From Iodidimonas muriae (GTDB lineage: Bacteria; Pseudomonadota; Alphaproteobacteria; Sphingomonadales; Rhodothalassiaceae): a stretch of DNA of 64,000 nt. Below, one piece after another: positions 63,451 to 64,000 of the stretch (position 1 is the first letter of the stretch; each line of letters begins with the position of its first letter). The translations under genes were made by a program, and so were the position numbers. The notes under the pieces were generated by a model, which was not told the DNA's origin, did not search any database, and was given only the letters and a program-made list of their open reading frames with translations. The stretch is from assembly GCF_014647255.1 (NCBI RefSeq), contig NZ_BMOV01000007.1, positions 112,237 to 176,236 of the forward strand, read 5' to 3'.

Positions 63451-63954
63451 ATGATAGATAAATTTAATTTTTCAAAAATAGATAAAGATAAATCGCGTCA
63501 ATTAATAAATAAAACCTATGAATCCATAATATCGTATGGGTTTTCTGGGTATTATTATTACCATATATCTTCTGGAAAAATACACAGACATGTTGATAGC
63601 CGGACGCAAGAATGGATTAATACATACAGACGAAACAACTATTTATTATGTGACCCTGTGGTCTTGCGTTGCTTTTCCAGCACAGAGCCTTTCACATGGG
63701 CAGAAGCGATCGCGGGAATAAAATTGACCCGCCGTCAACAAGAATTGTTCCGACATGCAGAAGATAGCGGGATCACCGCCGGATTCTGTATTCCCATTCC
63801 ACTGGGTGCATTGGATTTTGCTGTTTTCGGAATACTTGGAAAAGCAGGGCCGCAATTCGACGCAATTTTACAGTCAAAGCGTGAAATTCTGGAAAGTCTT
63901 GGGCACCAATTTCACCAGGCTATAAATCAGCATTCTAGGTTCAGGACTCATTAA
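63451..63954 (+). CDS. LuxR-type autoinducer-binding domain protein without HTH
   Basis: The 167-residue protein is a lone autoinducer-binding domain. The TraR/LuxR ligand residues are recognisable: Trp and Tyr in WINTYRRNNYLLCDPVV, the Asp-Pro pair in the same stretch, Trp in EPFTWAEAI and the Gly in GITAGFCIPIP. The frame stops normally at 63954 with no LuxR helix-turn-helix, and the remaining 46 bases to the window edge do not encode one. The first 90 bases are only about 22 percent G+C. It may be a truncated regulator or an HTH-less modulator that binds acyl-homoserine lactone. The start has no clear SD. Confidence 0.7.
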   Translation: MIDKFNFSKIDKDKSRQLINKTYESIISYGFSGYYYYHISSGKIHRHVDSRTQEWINTYRRNNYLLCDPVVLRCFSSTEPFTWAEAIAGIKLTRRQQELFRHAEDSGITAGFCIPIPLGALDFAVFGILGKAGPQFDAILQSKREILESLGHQFHQAINQHSRFRTH

Positions 63955-64000
63955 AGCCACCAAATTACGATAGCAGCAATACAGATTGCAGAAAAAAATG

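Noticed and set aside
1..64000. CRISPR arrays, rRNA or tRNA genes, transposases and prophage.
   Set aside because: I saw no direct-repeat arrays, no RNA gene hallmarks and no transposase-like proteins; a tRNAscan and a CRISPR scan would be decisive.

Overview
The window looks like a chromosomal segment of an alphaproteobacterium of moderate G+C. The gene content fits that class: ChpT-type phosphotransferase beside a che cluster, alphaproteobacterial-type Tad pilus genes (cpaA-cpaF, tadB, tadC), YgfZ, MeaB, pyruvate phosphate dikinase, an intracellular PHA depolymerase and TorF-type outer-membrane proteins. The genus cannot be fixed from sequence reading alone; a Kordiimonadales- or Iodidimonas-like lineage is only a guess. 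No rRNA, tRNA, CRISPR array, insertion sequence or prophage was seen. Most of the segment is ordinary core genome, with a few accessory-looking patches.

Layout. 1-5126 (minus): chemotaxis/signalling genes chpT, cheA (hybrid, with two CheW-like domains and a receiver), cheW, cheY and the start of cheB, which runs off the left edge. 5263-9019: cysQ, a dihydroorotase-family gene, ygfZ and two small membrane proteins. 9029-12661 (minus): ppdK-meaB. 12810-17674: phosphate uptake, pstS-pstC-pstA-pstB on the minus strand with a Pho box, and phoU divergent. 17790-21324: cytochrome c, tryptophan 2,3-dioxygenase family, a secreted unknown and an acyl-CoA desaturase with a coiled-coil tail. 21410-24996: TorF-like protein, amtB, glnK and a divergent LuxR-type regulator. 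24999-27225: small genes including dodecin. 27228-31977 (minus): a TonB-dependent receptor split by a one-base frameshift, followed by a TPR-sulfotransferase. 31978-35812: AT-rich spacer, candidate small RNA, MFS transporter, unknown membrane protein and quinone oxidoreductase. 36085-41440: typA, an MscS channel, a GlsB-like protein, a DauA-like oxidase and hisN. 41814-50293: complete-looking Tad pilus assembly operon without a visible pilin gene. 50795-53001: ahpD, ahpC and divergent oxyR. 53038-58416 (minus): methyltransferase, two coupled amidohydrolases and a POT peptide transporter. 58889-63095: pmbA, TorF-like protein, M23 peptidase and phaZ. The right edge holds an AT-rich LuxR-type autoinducer-binding protein that has no DNA-binding domain.

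How the genes work together. ChpT, CheA, CheW, CheY and CheB would form a phosphorelay controlling motility or another output. PstSCAB with PhoU, and AmtB with GlnK, are nutrient-sensing uptake modules. AhpC with AhpD under OxyR is a peroxide defence set in which AhpC carries the CPC C-terminus seen in AhpD-coupled enzymes. The two amidohydrolases plus the POT transporter could serve peptide or cyclic amide use, which is inference.

The parts most worth a second look are the HTH-less autoinducer-binding protein, the frameshifted receptor with its sulfotransferase partner, three intergenic regions with stacked hairpins ending in Rho-independent terminators (candidate small RNAs), the desaturase with the coiled-coil extension, and an amidohydrolase that has lost its metal-binding HxH motif next to an intact one.
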